Positions 38,501-51,522 of a stretch of 64,000 nt of DNA are shown in pieces (position 1 is the first letter of the stretch; each line of letters starts with the position of its first letter). Location: the NCBI GenBank assembly GCA_038502055.1, contig JAXRKN010000039.1, positions 2,480,001 to 2,544,000 of the forward strand. The letters are read 5' to 3'. This DNA is from Tanytarsus gracilentus. Taxonomy: Eukaryota; Arthropoda; Insecta; Diptera; Chironomidae. Under the pieces are notes generated by a model, which did no database searches, had not been told where the DNA came from, and saw nothing but the letters and a program-made list of their open reading frames with translations. The translations under genes were made by a program, and so were the position numbers.

Positions 38501-41500
38501 AGCTCTAAAAATTAATTAAGAAAAGGGATCTTTTTATCGTAGTTTAGTTGGTTTCTCTAGAACAAGAAGAAGAACATAAAACGATTTAACCAGCAAAATT
38601 TAAAACTCTTTCGACCGAAAGCTCTTTAAAGCATGTCGTATAATTTTTTATCCATTAAAGCTCATATTTTAAGAATCGTCTGTCACTATTGATAAAGTCA
38701 TGACTACACACTTTGTTGCACAACATGAAATTGAATCATACTCCTCACAGATTGTCTAATTTCATGCCAAATGAACTAATCCTCTTCGTCTCTTGATGCA
38801 CAGGGGAATGATTATTTTGGCTTTAACCTTGACTTTGCCGCTTCTGAGACTGCCATTATTCACGAGAGCGAAAAATATTTATTTTATCTCAAGGAAATAT
38901 TCTCGGATGATGACGATGATGATACATTTATGCTAAAAGAGCGCCTCGAGAGAGACAAACTGAATGAGAAATGAAAGTTTAAGAGTTGAATGTCATTATC
39001 AATGATTTTGTGTGTATATATCGGCATACGCATTCGCTATATCAATTTTATTACCAAGAAAAAGGAAAATTTCTTTTCGCTCAGAGTTTGTTTGAGTTTT
39101 ATTTTGTGCGAATGTGTCATGGAATGTTGTTATGAGTTATCATTCTGCTTCTTTTATGCTCATCATGCCTGCCAAAAATGCCTTTTCACTTCTAAGCTTC
39201 GTTCCCTCGTCAATTTGCTTCTTGATTTTATATTTATTTTTTACTTTTCTGGCATGGATAAAGTGAAGGAAATATTTAGCATCACGAAGTCGTGTGAGAG
39301 ATTTGTTGAGTCACTCAGATGAGATTTCAGCACTCCCACGAGAAGAGAACAAATAAATTTCATCCTATAAAGAACAATCGTGATGTAAAATATGGTGACA
39401 ATGCTACTTTTGCGTGTACTTTTTTTTGATAAATAATTGTAAGTGCAAAACATCGGTGTGACTAAAATTTATTTGAACTAGTTCACTCGGTAAAATTGGC
39501 GCAAAATAAAATGAACTGCAAAAATTATAATTTGTAGCTTTTGCAATGAACACAAATCATGATGAAAGCGAGAGAGAAGATACAAATAGTTTTAGCATTA
39601 GGTAATTCTTATCTAGGCGAGAAAGCGTGAAAAATTGAATTAAAATTTAACGGTTTTTGAATTTTTAAAAATTTATTTCTTTATCTAGCAAATTATATGC
39701 AGCTTTAATTTAATAAAAGCACAATTTTAAAATTTATAAGATGTCAAGATTTTTTTTCCGTGCGCTTAAGAGAAATAAAGAAGCTTAAAATATCTCGCCC
39801 GCTTTCGCTTCGATGAGGAAATTGGAAGAAATTTTCTCGCATAAAAAATTCATCTCGATGTATCGCATGTGAAGACTATAAAGAAGCTCCTTAATGAGAC
39901 TGAAAACTGAAATTCAATAAAGCGTATTAAATGCACCATTGAGCTTCTCAATAGCATTAGCTTAAGGCGAACGACACAAAATTAACCTCCTTTTATAACA
40001 TTGAGTGACTGTTATGGAATTATCGAATGTTATGCCTCTTCCACACAGCAACATTGACGTGTGTATGTGCCAATGTGATTGTGAATAGTTTATTAAATGC
40101 TCGCCGTGAACCCTTTTCTACGAAAGTCCCTTTCAATCCAATTTTTCCATCAACAGCATGTCCTCATAGTTGCTAAAGAATTTTTTATGTCAACGCCATA
40201 AAGGTACAATTGACACATTTTTACTGGTAGTCGAGCATTCATGAGCTGGCAAGGTAATCACGTATAAATTGTAAGATCCTTAGAAATATCTAAGGAAAGG
40301 TGTCGCACATGCGATAACATTCAAGATGCTCTCTCGTGTCGCATACATGCAAATTTGAAAACTTTAAAAAAGATTTTTATTCATGAAAAATAAGACGGAG
40401 ACTATTAAAAAGCAATTTTGCGATATTTCCTGTTCACTTATAATTGAATGCATTCAGCAAAATTTCAAATTAAATACCAATTCATAGATTTTTTAACTGA
40501 AACACAAATCTCGAGTGCAAATAAAACCTTTATTGAGTTTTATATGACTTCAGTCTAGAAATCGGAGCATTTAAGTCATGTTCACAATACCAATTGACAG
40601 ACAATAAAAAAACTGCACTGGCACCGTAATAAAACTATGATGAAAAGTTGCCACTTGTGTTGGCGTGTGCAGCTGCATATAAAAGCTTACAGTATTTCCA
40701 GGAATAATATAACGAGAGTAAAGTGTTGACTCACTTTAAATGTGACATTATGATTTTTTTAAAGTTCTTTAATCGCTCTCAAAATTTGGACTTTTTAAAA
40801 AAAAATTCATTTCCATTTAAATCACAAAAAAATTAACCAAATTCCTTTCAATCCTCACAAGTCTAATTTTTTTCGCATAAATTCATTGGAGGTTTGAAAA
40901 AGCGTCAATTTCCATTTTCTCTATTAAAATTTCACCTTGACATTTTCGCTTATCCAAGAGTTTATTATAAAATCACAGTAATGATCTTTTAACTGATTCC
41001 ACCCACGGTGGAATTCACTAATCTGCTTCGTGTCGAGAAATTCCTCTGAAGAAGCTTTAACTTAAGAATTCCTCTCTCTTTTGCACTCACTCATTCTCGA
41101 TGGAGAAATTTTAAATTGGATTTATTACCAGTGTAGCTGACTCCTTTCTCAAAAGGCGCTAAAAGCGGAAATATTTCAATCTCACTCGCTGTTGAGCTGA
41201 GAGGGAAGGAAGGATAATCGGAAAAAGTTCTCAGTTGAGCTAATTTTAGTGATACAATCCATGTCTTGGAAGCTCTCTCATGATAATTGAAATAAGCTAC
41301 ACTTACAATAATTGGAGAGTAGAAAGAAATAATTGAAGTTTTCTCACTTGAACTTTGGTCTCTTTTAGACGTCATAGCAGCACCCCTTGTCGGAGCGAAT
41401 TAATTAAAATTTATTCAACGACTTCTCATTATCTTTTTTTTCCTCTATAATGAAAGTACTTATTGCAACCACATCGTTGCAATTCCACAGTGTACAGAGT

Positions 41501-43732
41501 GCATTACGTTTCAATTATAATGTAACTTTTGCGATTTTTTTTCTTCTCTTCTTATAACCCGAGAAGTACAAGTATTTCAGAATAAAATTTTTGATACATG
41601 AATTTTTATTTATTTAAAAAGAATTTGATGAAATAATAAAAAAATGTTTTGCTTCGAGCAGTTCGGGACTTGCTACTTTATATTTTTCCATCTGATGAAA
41701 AAAAAGCTATGCTAAAAGAAAGAACTCTAATATAAAGCTCTTTGTGGCATTCACTATGAGAAAAAATTTAAAGGGAAATGTTTTAAATTATTGTACATGC
41801 AAAAAGTTAAATAAATTAAAAACATCACGTGCAATTCTTTTGTGTGTTTTTTGTAAGAAGAAAAATGCACTAAGGAAATTTAGGAACATTTTAAAAAACT
41901 TAATTAGATAATACGAGAAATATAATTAAAATTTATACTATAAGAAAAAACTAATTGTTTTATTGATTCTTTCTAATAAATTAGCCAATTTAATTGCAAT
42001 TAAAATATAAAGTCGGAATTTCAATTAAAATTTCCAGGAAAGTAGAAAAGTTTAAAAGCTCCATAGAAATTACAGAAATAATTTTAATGAAAAAAGTTGT
42101 TAGCTTTGCAATAACATCTTAAATAGCAAGAAGGAGAGTAAAGAAGTGGAAAGATAAAATTTTTTTAATCAAAACACTTAATTGACGGTATTCAACCTAT
42201 TTTGCAATCTCAAAGAAAACTTTTGCATCTCACTCACAACAGCCATTAATATTGTGCAATAAGAAATTGCATAAACTCCATTTCTCATAATCTCATTTGC
42301 GAAAAACGCTGAAATTTAATCAAGCAAAAATTTTGTCGCCTTTTTCTAAGTGAAAAGATTTTCCTCGGCGAAAGAGGAACACTTAAAATTTGCTTGCAAA
42401 GAGCTTTTGTAAATAATTGAAGTGAAAATGAAATTAAATGAAGCTTTCGACACTCCAGGTTTAATGCTTAATTGAACCAATTAATTTGTTATAGAAATAT
42501 TTAAAAAATTATCCTTAAAAAAACTCCTTTTATGAAAAATTTCCATCGGCACACTGACTCCAAATTGCAGAATAAGCTTTTCTGTACATTGAAGCAATAA
42601 ATTCAATTAATACCCTGCAATGTAACAACAACAACTACAATCGCTTATTTCTTTTCTCACAATTTATTTCCTTCCAATACCATTGAGAATTCAAGAATCT
42701 TTCAAATTATGAGAAAATAATTTAATTGACTATTTTTAATTTTTCTCTAGGAATTCTATTAAAAAGTTTATAATTTTGTGTAAAGAAAATTGAGGTTACG
42801 ATAAAGATTATTGTACCTATATTAAATTATTATTAGAAATTAATTCTTGTGTATGTGAGAGCATCAAACTTTTTCAATTAACACCTTTTATAAATACTTG
42901 AGCAACAAATCTCTATGGCAAACTTTTTTTAGTCTTAATTGCTTTAACGTTAAAGCTTTTCAACTTAACAACGCTCACAAAATTTAGCTATCTGTTGAGA
43001 AGGAAAACAAAATTAAGTGTGAGATTTGTTACATTTTCATGTTTTAGACTATTACAAATTAGCTTTCTTAATGGGTTGCTACAGCAGTTCCCACGATGTT
43101 TCCCACGTGGAATAATCGTTTATGACTTCAAAGGATAAATTATTAAATACACTTAAATACCAACCCTAAAAATTTAATTCTCAACTAAAAGAGCTTTTCC
43201 AAATTTTATCGTTCGCAATTTCTTAAAATCCTGGCAACGAACATTTTTGATCAATCGACGCACTTATTTTATTTTCTGAGAAATGTTGAAAATACTTAGA
43301 AATTATTTTCTATTAGTTGAAAATTTTGTCAGAAAATTTATTTTAAGACCAATTTTGCGTCGCAATTTTTTGAATTAATTTCGGCAGCTTTTTCACAAAA
43401 TTCTATGGACATCAATGAATAAATTTTTGAAGCAATTTGATAAATCTAATTTCTGTCATGCCTTTGGAAGGTCTCTGAAATTGATTAAAATTTCAATGAT
43501 TTTTATTACAATAATAAAATTTCTCGCAAAAAGCTTTCTATGGACAAAGATTTAAAATTTTTTTTGATGCAATCTTAGAATTTTATTTTAAACTTTTAAG
43601 GCGTGCAAAGTAATTTTTTATTTCCACACATTGTAATGTACACTTTTTTATGGATCAAAATATATGGAAAGCATTAGATTAAATAAAATATTGAAAATTT
43701 AAGCTGAGAATGTGTGAAAAGTAATTAAGTGC
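32514..43732. other. long non-coding AT-rich interval
   Basis: No gene is supported over about 11 kb. A short triplet tract (GATGATGAC type) lies at 38905-38923. Two minus-strand frames that meet a donor, 41307-41375 (MTSKRDQ...) and the segment just upstream of the GTAAGC near 38104-38109, are open but have no other support. The region next to 43733 contains the 3' UTR of CHMP5. Confidence 0.4.
43617..43622 (-). terminator. candidate poly(A) signal for CHMP5
   Basis: TTTATT on the plus strand, AATAAA on the minus strand, lies about 110 bp after the CHMP5 stop codon. It is a plausible cleavage and polyadenylation signal, though such hexamers are frequent in AT-rich DNA. Confidence 0.4.
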
Positions 43733-44561
43733 TTATGAAGTTCTCGATGATGAGGCAGCTGGAAGCTGAGGAAGGCCAAATTCATCAACAAGTATACCAT
43801 CTTTGGTTTTTGAGGGTGGAGCGACAATAGAGTCAGCTCCTGGTTCCTTGTCGGGTATGCCAGGCGCTTTGATTACATCATCAAGGTATGACGTGTCGTC
43901 GTCAAGAGCAATTTCATCACCAAGTGCATCCAGTTCAGCCTGCAATTCATCTTCGTCGACATCAGGCATGTTATAATTCTTCCCTAAGGCCTCCTGAACC
44001 TCATCAGCTTGTTCAAGCATATCTGCCATTTCATCCTGCAAGTCCTCAATGTCCTCGATTTTAATTGATTTAAATTCTTTCTTCATGGACTTCATTCCAT
44101 CCTTCATTGCCACCACCGTTGCCTGAGTGTCTCTCAACATTTGATTAGCATAGTTCGCTTGCTCCATATTGAATGACTGATTTCGAAGGTTCTCAGCTTG
44201 TTGTTCATATCTGGAAGTGTTTTATAATTAGCATGACATTGAACATCGACTAATTATTAAGCTCAAACTTACTGTTTCTTTTGTTTCAAAACTCTTAATG
44301 CCTTTTGCTTCACGGAATTCTTACTCGGCCCTTCTCTCATCTTTGCCATTTGATTTTTATACTTTATCAGCTCATTGTCGAGGGCTTGAATTTTTTTCTC
44401 AATCCCTTCCGCCCTAGTGTCAACCTGAATTTAATTTTCAATTTCTTTGTTAATTTAATTCTACATTAACTTTGAAGATTTTAGCAACTTACACCAGCAA
44501 TACAGTCACTGATGCTCGGTGGAGGTTCCTTTGGTTTAGTTTTCCCGAATAAACGATTCAT
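43733..44561 (-). CDS. CHMP5: charged multivesicular body protein 5 (CHMP5/Vps60), ESCRT-III subunit
   Basis: Three exons join to a 232-residue protein: 44561-44493, 44424-44273 and 44210-43733, with introns of 68 and 62 bp and GT-AG borders. The protein starts [19 protein letters not shown], nearly the vertebrate CHMP5 N-terminus. It then has a basic coiled N-half (to about residue 100) and an acidic C-half with the family phrases [22 protein letters not shown] and ELDALGDE, and ends with [21 protein letters not shown] subunits of this type polymerise on endosomal membranes during multivesicular body formation; CHMP5 binds LIP5/Vta1 to regulate the VPS4 ATPase. The length matches the family (human about 219), with a small Ser/Arg-rich C-terminal extension. 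It is divergent from CPOX and probably shares its promoter region. Confidence 0.96.
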
Positions 44562-45126
44562 TTTAGTTAAAGTTTGTAAAAAAATTTATTGTTTTTGTTT
44601 GAAAAATTTTCACTTAGAAAAAATGACTCATGAATTAATTCACCACGAGGTGTTGGTGAAAATCCCAAAAGGTGAACTACCCAGAAAAAATATTTTAAAT
44701 TCACCACTCGACCACGTGCGCGATTGATATGAATTTAAAAAGATTTAAATTAAACTGAAAAAATTTTATTTTTGTTATTTATTTTTTTTAAAAACTTAAT
44801 TTAAATTTTATGTCATAAAAATATTTTTGGCATTTCATATGAGCCCCCTTTTAGCATCGAGTACGTTCATAAAATTATTCTCTCGTATTGTTTTTTAATT
44901 TTATTGTTTCGCGAGAAAAGAATAACCGGCAAAATCTCTAATCAAATAGCATTTCATGACCAGTTGTTGAGTAAATCTCACATCGAACAGTCACATGTAA
45001 GCGCCTCGTTGTGTTGACCTATCAAAAAAATAATATATTTCATTCTCTATTGCAGAGCATAGAAAATAAAAAGAAGAAAATTGTGCGAGGAAAAAATCAC
45101 GTAAACTTATAAAAGTGATAAAAGCG
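44562..45126. promoter_or_regulatory. bidirectional promoter region between CHMP5 and CPOX
   Basis: Only 565 bp separate the two start codons, which face away from each other, so both core promoters and 5' UTRs must lie here unless an upstream non-coding exon exists. I see no clear TATA box. The stretch just before the CPOX start (45050-45126) is purine-rich, as in many insect leader sequences. Confidence 0.5.
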
Positions 45127-46254
45127 ATGGCAGCTTCATTTAGAGTGTTTAAAAGCACCGGTGTCATTCTTGTGGCAGCCGGTGTGACGGCAGCATATCA
45201 AATAAGAAGAGTTCACATGGAACCAATTAAGCGTTTAGATGTGTCCAAGTTTATGGCTCAACCGATAACACCCGTAGATAAATTGAGTAAGCAAGATGAT
45301 ATGCGAACGAGAATGGAATTGATGATTATGAAGGTTCAAGCTGATTTTTGTCATGCCCTTGAGGCTGAGGAGAACTTTGGCACGAAATTTCATGTTGATC
45401 GATGGGAGAGAAAGGAGGGAGGAGGCGGAATTACCTGTGTGATTCAGGACGGCGATGTCTTTGAGAAGGCTGGCTGCAATGTGTCTGTCGTTTCAGGAAT
45501 TTTACCACCTTCTGCTATTGACCAAATGAGAGCGAGAAGAAGTGACATTCCATCGGGTTCATTGCCATTCTTTGCTGCCGGTGTCAGCTGCGTAATTCAT
45601 CCTCGAAATCCATACGTTCCAACTGTCCATTACAATTACCGTTACTTTGAAATAGTCGGACCCGATGGAAAGAAATATTGGTGGTTCGGCGGTGGCACTG
45701 ATTTGACTCCATACTACTACAATGAAGAAGATGGAAAACATTTTCATAAAACACTCAAAGCAGCATGTGATGAACATGACAAGAGCTATTATCCCAAGTT
45801 CAAGGAATGGTGCGATAAATATTTTTCAATCACATACCGGGGAGAGACGCGTGGCATTGGTGGCATTTTCTTTGATGACATTGACAGTCCATCACAAGAG
45901 GAGGCTTTCAAATTTGCAAAGGCCTGTGCGAATACAGTCGTTCCAGCCTACGTTCCACTCGTGCGGAAACACAAAAATGACAAATATGGTGATCGAGAGC
46001 GTACATGGCAATTGATAAGACGTGGACGTTACGTAGAATTTAATTTGGTTTATGACCGTGGAACAAAGTTCGGATTTAATACTCCTGGAGCTCGAATTGA
46101 AAGCATTCTCATGTCACTACCTCAAACTGCTCGCTGGGAATACATGCATGTGCCAGCGAAAGGATCGGAAGAAGAGAAAATGATGAGTGTGTTAAAGAAG
46201 CCTATTGATTGGGTTAAGATTTTAGAGGAAGAGGAAGAAGAGAAGGCAAAGTAA
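45127..46254 (+). CDS. CPOX: coproporphyrinogen III oxidase, oxygen-dependent, mitochondrial
   Basis: A single intronless exon encodes 375 residues. The enzyme oxidatively decarboxylates two propionates of coproporphyrinogen III to give protoporphyrinogen IX, the antepenultimate step of haem synthesis, in the mitochondrial intermembrane space. The family signature is intact at residues 225-250, F-K-E-W-C through [14 protein letters not shown]. The active-site region VHYNYRYFE (His168, Arg172) and [14 protein letters not shown] (Asp192) are also present, as is the C-terminal [20 protein letters not shown] block. Residues 1-30 are basic and hydrophobic without acids, fitting a mitochondrial presequence. 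The ATG at 45127 was chosen; an in-frame GTG twelve bases upstream is not a credible eukaryotic start. The C-terminus ends in a Glu/Lys-rich tail. Confidence 0.97.
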   Translation: MAASFRVFKSTGVILVAAGVTAAYQIRRVHMEPIKRLDVSKFMAQPITPVDKLSKQDDMRTRMELMIMKVQADFCHALEAEENFGTKFHVDRWERKEGGGGITCVIQDGDVFEKAGCNVSVVSGILPPSAIDQMRARRSDIPSGSLPFFAAGVSCVIHPRNPYVPTVHYNYRYFEIVGPDGKKYWWFGGGTDLTPYYYNEEDGKHFHKTLKAACDEHDKSYYPKFKEWCDKYFSITYRGETRGIGGIFFDDIDSPSQEEAFKFAKACANTVVPAYVPLVRKHKNDKYGDRERTWQLIRRGRYVEFNLVYDRGTKFGFNTPGARIESILMSLPQTARWEYMHVPAKGSEEEKMMSVLKKPIDWVKILEEEEEEKAK

Positions 46255-46288
46255 ATGACATTTTTATCCATTTTTTGAGATTTTTATT

Positions 46289-46294
46289 AATAAA
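46289..46294 (+). terminator. poly(A) signal of CPOX
   Basis: AATAAA occurs 34 bases after the CPOX stop codon, an appropriate distance for a short insect 3' UTR. Confidence 0.7.
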
Positions 46295-47296
46295 GAGGGA
46301 AATATTTTATAAAAAAACACCATCAATGACACTTATTATGTCACAATACACAATTTATTTTTCATTTTGTGTACGTTCTTTTAACGCTCACTTTAAAAAA
46401 TCTATTTTCTGTAAATTGTTGATAAGAACCGAGCATTATACGAAAATTTGCGACAGTCGCTCTTGACCTTAATATGTGTTTTTTACTTTCTTCTTTTTCG
46501 TGTATGCTTATATATACTTACACGTGAGGCTAAACTTTTTTTTAAAATCTGGAACAATGAAAAAACTGATGTACAATACAATTTGTTAAAAGAAAATTTC
46601 AAAATTTAAAAGAATTTCAAAGTTAAAAATAAAATCGAACAAAGCTCTTGAATTTTTTCGAGTGCATTATAAAAAAATCGAATTAATCTCATCAAGATCC
46701 GCTTTGTGATGAAAGAGAAAATAGCTGGAATTTTTTTAAAAATGAAATTCAGCAATTATTTTTGGCTTCGAGGTTTTGTTTATTTTATTTTTCCTGCATC
46801 AACGAAACAAATAGTTTAGGTCACAAAAAATATATTTTATGCATCTACAATATCATTCACTATAAAGCTAAATTACTTAACATTATTTTATGCCTCACAA
46901 GTTTTTCTTCGAATAAATCACTTTGAATATTAAGATTAAAAATCAGCATTTACACGTTCATTGTGTGCTTGATCGTTTGTTAAAATCGTCAAACGCTGTG
47001 AAAAGTATTTACTTAGAATTTCAATCAATGGCGATTTATCACGACCGATAACACTTTTATAGCTGTTTAGAACCATTTCGGAAATTCGCCGCAAAATCTT
47101 TGCAACATTTAACATAAAGAAAAAATCAACAAAATTGAATTTTTTGAGCTTGCACGAGCTAAATTAATTTTGGCTGTCACTTAAGTCATTAAAGCTCAAA
47201 AAATTAATCTCTGCGTCACTCTATAAGAAAACGCATTTTAAATTATTATCTAAATCATATCACATGGTCATTAATATGTATTTTTGTGTATGTCAT
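46295..47296. other. convergent intergenic region between CPOX and the GPR155-like gene
   Basis: This holds the end of the CPOX 3' UTR and the 3' UTR of the minus-strand GPR155-like gene. Several AATAAA/TTTATT hexamers occur, and none can be preferred from sequence alone. I see nothing else. Confidence 0.6.
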
Positions 47297-50200
47297 CTAG
47301 AGTCGATTACAGAAAGTGTACAACAGTTTTTTATCAGCAAAGTGATGGCATTTGTTAATGTGCCTCATTATACGCCCATCTATCAGTCTTTTGCCGTACT
47401 TTACCGCTTCTTTTCGGTCTGCCGCGAGACCGACCTCAATGAGATAGTCAACAAATTGTGTGCCATAAAAAACTTTCTTGTATACTTTAATCCTCCATCG
47501 TTTGTCCTTTGCGATCGCTTTGCGGCTTCTTTCGAGATGATAAGTTGCAAATTGTTCACAAACGTGTTTCGTTTCATCGGAAAGATCATCCCATGCAGGT
47601 GTCTTGAGTGCATCAGCACCATACCAAACTTTTAGAGCATAAGAAATTATTGGAGTAAAGAGCTCGCCAGCGTTTGAAATGAAGCAGGCAAGGACAATAA
47701 TGCTTTGTCCAAAATTTAAGCAAGCTTCTAAGAATGAAAGTTCAACATAAATTCCAGTCATTCCCTCCATAATCAGCGTCCAAATTGTGAATGCAAAGCT
47801 CACAAACATCGATGAGAGAAGAAGAATGAGGAGAACTGTATGCTGCATGACTTGATAAGTGTCGACATTGTCATCAAATTCAATTGGTTCGAGAGCATAA
47901 TTTGAACCCTCTTGATATCTCTGCACAAGCGATTGACATGCTTCTCTCGATGAAGTTGGACATCCAAACTGAGTTGAGCATAAGCCGTTGTCAGCTTGGG
48001 CTGTGCTTGTACTCGCAAGTAAATCTTCAATATCAATGACCCTAGAAGGCGATTTATTCTGAGCTGCCGCACAACATGTTCCGTTAGTATTTCCATTTCC
48101 CGAACACTCACCATTTGCAATTTCATCGTCGTCTGATGACATTGAACGACGATTTCTAACTTGACTATTTATCATAAAATTTACTCCTGAATCGACTCGA
48201 GCTAATTGCTCGATATTTGTCGTTGAACTTGCTGCTGTTGTAATGGTTTCACCATCTGGGTTTGCAACTTCCTTTGATAACGAAACATATCGCTCATAAC
48301 GACGTCTATAGCGTTGATGCAATATGAGACAACCAACTGTTACAATGAAGCACACGACGAGGAGAAAAACTGAAATTATCGCTGGTGTTTTTCCAAATTG
48401 AAAAGATGGATTTGTCTTTTCATCTGTGATGTAGATGTTGCTATCGGTCAAGCACAAAATTAGTGCTATCAAGGCTGGAATTCCATAACCAAGGGCGACA
48501 AAATAAGGCCACAATTTCAGTGCAAAACATAAACTCCTTGAGTTTAAAAAGAGAAGAGTGATGGCCAAAAATGCCGTCCATAGTCTTGACGAATATTGTC
48601 CGATAGCAAGAAAACTAAACTGAAGATATCTCTTCCACGATGTATCTTGATCCATACGTGACCATAAAATCACACCAATAGATGCGGTTATTTGAGCAAT
48701 TAGCAAGCAACAAGTGATTCGATGCGGAAGTCTCTTGAATTTTTTCGTCACAATAAATAGAAGCAGAACGAAAGCAGCTGCACAAATTGCGGTTACGGAG
48801 AGATCAAAAGCACCATCAATGTACTCAATGAGATAATCTTTTGGATTTAAGTTCGTTATTGATATCATTTTGGCTGAAACGAACATGAGAGGAGCTGAAA
48901 CGAAGGTGCATGCCACCATCGCTGTTGCAATCTGAAATTGAAATTTCAACGTTTTAATTTTAATTTCTAAGTTTCACATTTTAACTCACCAAATCAACTT
49001 CAGTATTGTAATGTGATGCCACGGCAAATACACCCGGTGCCGATGGAAAAGTTCCATATAAAAATCCAAAAGTGCTCAAATCGGTCGTTTCAGTAAAATT
49101 TGAACCCGCGCTTGTGATGTTGACAGCTTGCCTTATGACCAAAGGCATGACGAGTCTAATTATGTGAGAATGTATTTAAATCCTGCGTATAAAAAAATAT
49201 TTACTTACAATTTAATGATGATAAGAACGGCTGGAAGAAGAAAACCAGGTCTTTTGACGTGACCCCCATCACTGACCATTCGCACGCCGAGAAGAAATAA
49301 AGCGGTTGCGGCAAAAGAGTTTCCAAGTGTCTTCAGTATCGATGACATAAATGTTGGCAGACCATTTCTGAAGACAACACTTCCAAGGACACCGAGAAGG
49401 GTCATCAGTAAAATTGGATTCAGAAAAATTGATTTCAGCGTGTGAATGATCACCAAACATTTTCCTCTTAAAATTTTTCTTCTATTCGCCGACGACTCTG
49501 GTGAGTCATCCTGAGGGCATCTCACCGGCGATTGAATCGGCGTTTGTTCTTTATTACGTATTTGTAAGTTGGTTATTTCCATCATTACGTAAGCGATGGG
49601 GTTGAGAACTGCTAGTGAGATGGGTGCCATAAGATAAATGTACGACGAATATTCTGGATGTATTTTCTCATACAGCGCACTGACAATCGGATATCCAATT
49701 GCAAAGTCATTGCTTTGTGTGCAAAAAATTGCTAGAATTCCGCTCTTGCCCAAATTCAGTGGTCGCACAACGAGAAGTCCAGTTAGCAACACAAGGAAAA
49801 ACACGATAGATTTCGAGACGAGAATTGCAAAGAGAAATTTCCAGTTGACAGTTTCCCATTTTACTTCCGAGAGTGAAAGGAAAATTAGTGACGGAAGTGC
49901 AAATGTTCCCACGTATGTGTGAAACCCTTTGGCGCCTGCATTTGTCACGATATTCAATCGAGCTGCGATGTAACTGGAAATTAAAAAATCATTTTTAGCT
50001 TGTGCGTTGCTATGGAATTAAATTTGACATAAAATTTATAGCTTTATAAAATTTGCAAATGGAGTTTTGATTTGATTATGATGTGATGGATTTTAATATG
50101 AGTTTCCGAAACAGATAATTTGCAAATTTTTAAACCTTCAAATTTTTGACACTAAATAATTTTGTAACATTCAAATAACATTTATAATGCATACCATACA

Positions 50201-51021
50201 CCTGTATGAGTCACAATCATAACAAGACGCATTTTTTATCAATTTTTTTAAAAGAAGAAGAAAAGTTAAATTCATAAATATTTCAAGTCTAGATGGGTCT
50301 AGACTAACCAGGGGTGGGAGCTTGCAGGGACTGAAAACCTGCAGGGATTATTATCAAATATTAAAAAAATAAGACTTGAACGAATTAAATTGAATTTAAA
50401 ATATTTTTTTTTTTAAATTTAAAAAAAATCAAATAACTTGTAGGTACTCAGTACCTGGTACCTGCAAAGATTTCAGTACCTGCAAAGTTTTTTGATTTTT
50501 TTAAATTTTAAAAATATTTTAAATGCAATTGAATTACTTCTTCCCACCCCCTGAGATTCACCCACTTTACTGAACCGTTCTAGCTGTCAAGAATTTAGTT
50601 CAGATTTATTAATTCATTATAGAAAATTATCTTTGCATTAGAAATGGAGGTGAAACACTTAAATCATTTTTGTCTAGATGCGGCTGAAAAAATATCAGCA
50701 TGACCGATTACTGCATTATGACAGTTTTTGAAAACTTCATGTAAAAATGCATCTCAAGGCAACAACAATCTCAGCTGAGTGAGAGAGAGAGAGATAACAA
50801 TTTAAAAAGAATACAAAATTACTTTCTGTGCGTGATACAGCGAAATGAAATAATTGAATATTAAATTGATAATTTTGTTATTTGACTTTTCCCAAATGTT
50901 AGAGGACAGCATTTAAATATTTCGCTTACCCCACTGTAATTATTGCGAAGCATGAGAGCAAGGCTGGATAAAGATTTTCAATCGCAATATCTGATGGATC
51001 TGGTTCACTGCCTTCCGTCAT
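47297..51021 (-). CDS. GPR155/anchor-like integral membrane protein (PIN-like transporter domain plus GPCR-like helices plus DEP domain)
   Basis: Four exons join to 885 residues: 51021-50930, 49973-49209, 49155-48990 and 48931-47297; introns are 956, 53 and 58 bp, all GT-AG. The start ATG is the first in frame after upstream stops. Residues ~15-390 are an auxin-efflux-carrier-like (Mem_trans) membrane domain, with the family phrase YGTFPSAPGVFAVASHYN ending exon 3. More membrane helices follow. A long hydrophilic Ser/Asn/Asp-rich loop (about residues 555-700) interrupts them, then two further helices and a DEP domain at about 816-885, ending LLYTFCNRL. Human GPR155 (LYCHOS, 870 aa) acts at the lysosome as a cholesterol sensor for mTORC1; the Drosophila relative anchor has been linked to BMP signalling. 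Orthology is by architecture and length. The first intron carries a MITE. Confidence 0.93.
50309..50553. mobile_element. hAT-like foldback MITE in intron 1 of the GPR155-like gene
   Basis: The left end is CAGGGGTGGGAGC, and the right end reverse-complemented is CAGGGGGTGGGAAG. CAGGG-type ends suit the hAT superfamily. Flanking octamers are AGACTAAC (50301-50308) and AGATTCAC (50554-50561), matching at 6 of 8 positions, as expected for an ageing 8-bp target duplication. The inner arms, roughly 50382-50449 and 50470-50538, are also inverted copies of one another (ATTTAAAATATTTT, then AAATC, then GTACT), so the whole 245-bp element is nearly a palindrome. Copies of CCTGCA lie near the ends and centre. 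It has no coding capacity. Confidence 0.65.
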
Positions 51022-51462
51022 AATTGGAGTTTTCACTTTTAAACTTGTGCTACCGAAAAAAATGATTTGCACGCAATTATTTTCTCACTGTCATGTGAAC
51101 TTGCATAGTTTTTGTTAATTATTATTTTTTTCTGAATTAATTGAAAGAAAAAATTCAAACTTAATTTTCTTATTTGATTCAGTGACAACGACAATCGCGA
51201 GCTTAATGATGAGCAAGTGTGTCTCAGTCGGTGTTTGATTTTACAATAATTCTCTCCAATTAGCCACTCACGAAAGTGCCTGAGAAATTTTTATTTAATA
51301 TTTTTCTTCTCATTCACACAGCTGGAGGAGTTTGAGAGAGAAGATCGACAGTGGGTGCAGTTAGTATGGCCAAAAAATTAATTAAAAGTTTAAATTAAAT
51401 TTAAAAATTTATGTGTGAAAAAGTTTTTAAAATTAAAAGTTGAACTTGAATTTCTTGTTAAA
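51022..51462. other. 5' flank and leader region of the GPR155-like gene
   Basis: This is immediately upstream of the GPR155-like start codon on the minus strand and should contain its 5' UTR or promoter, unless a non-coding first exon lies farther right. No core promoter element could be identified with confidence. Confidence 0.4.
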
Positions 51463-51522
51463 AAATGTTTCAAAACCCACACGTGGGTGTTGCCGTGTAA
51501 CCCACTTGTAACAGATCAGTAT

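Noticed and set aside
41307..41375. Minus-strand ATG plus 23 codons ending at a GTAAGTGTAG donor
   Set aside because: Open and in phase 0, but the peptide has no signal sequence or motif and no partner exon was found; this often occurs by chance.
45115..45126. GTG as start of CPOX, four codons upstream
   Set aside because: Nuclear genes rarely start at GTG; the ATG at 45127 gives a normal mitochondrial presequence.
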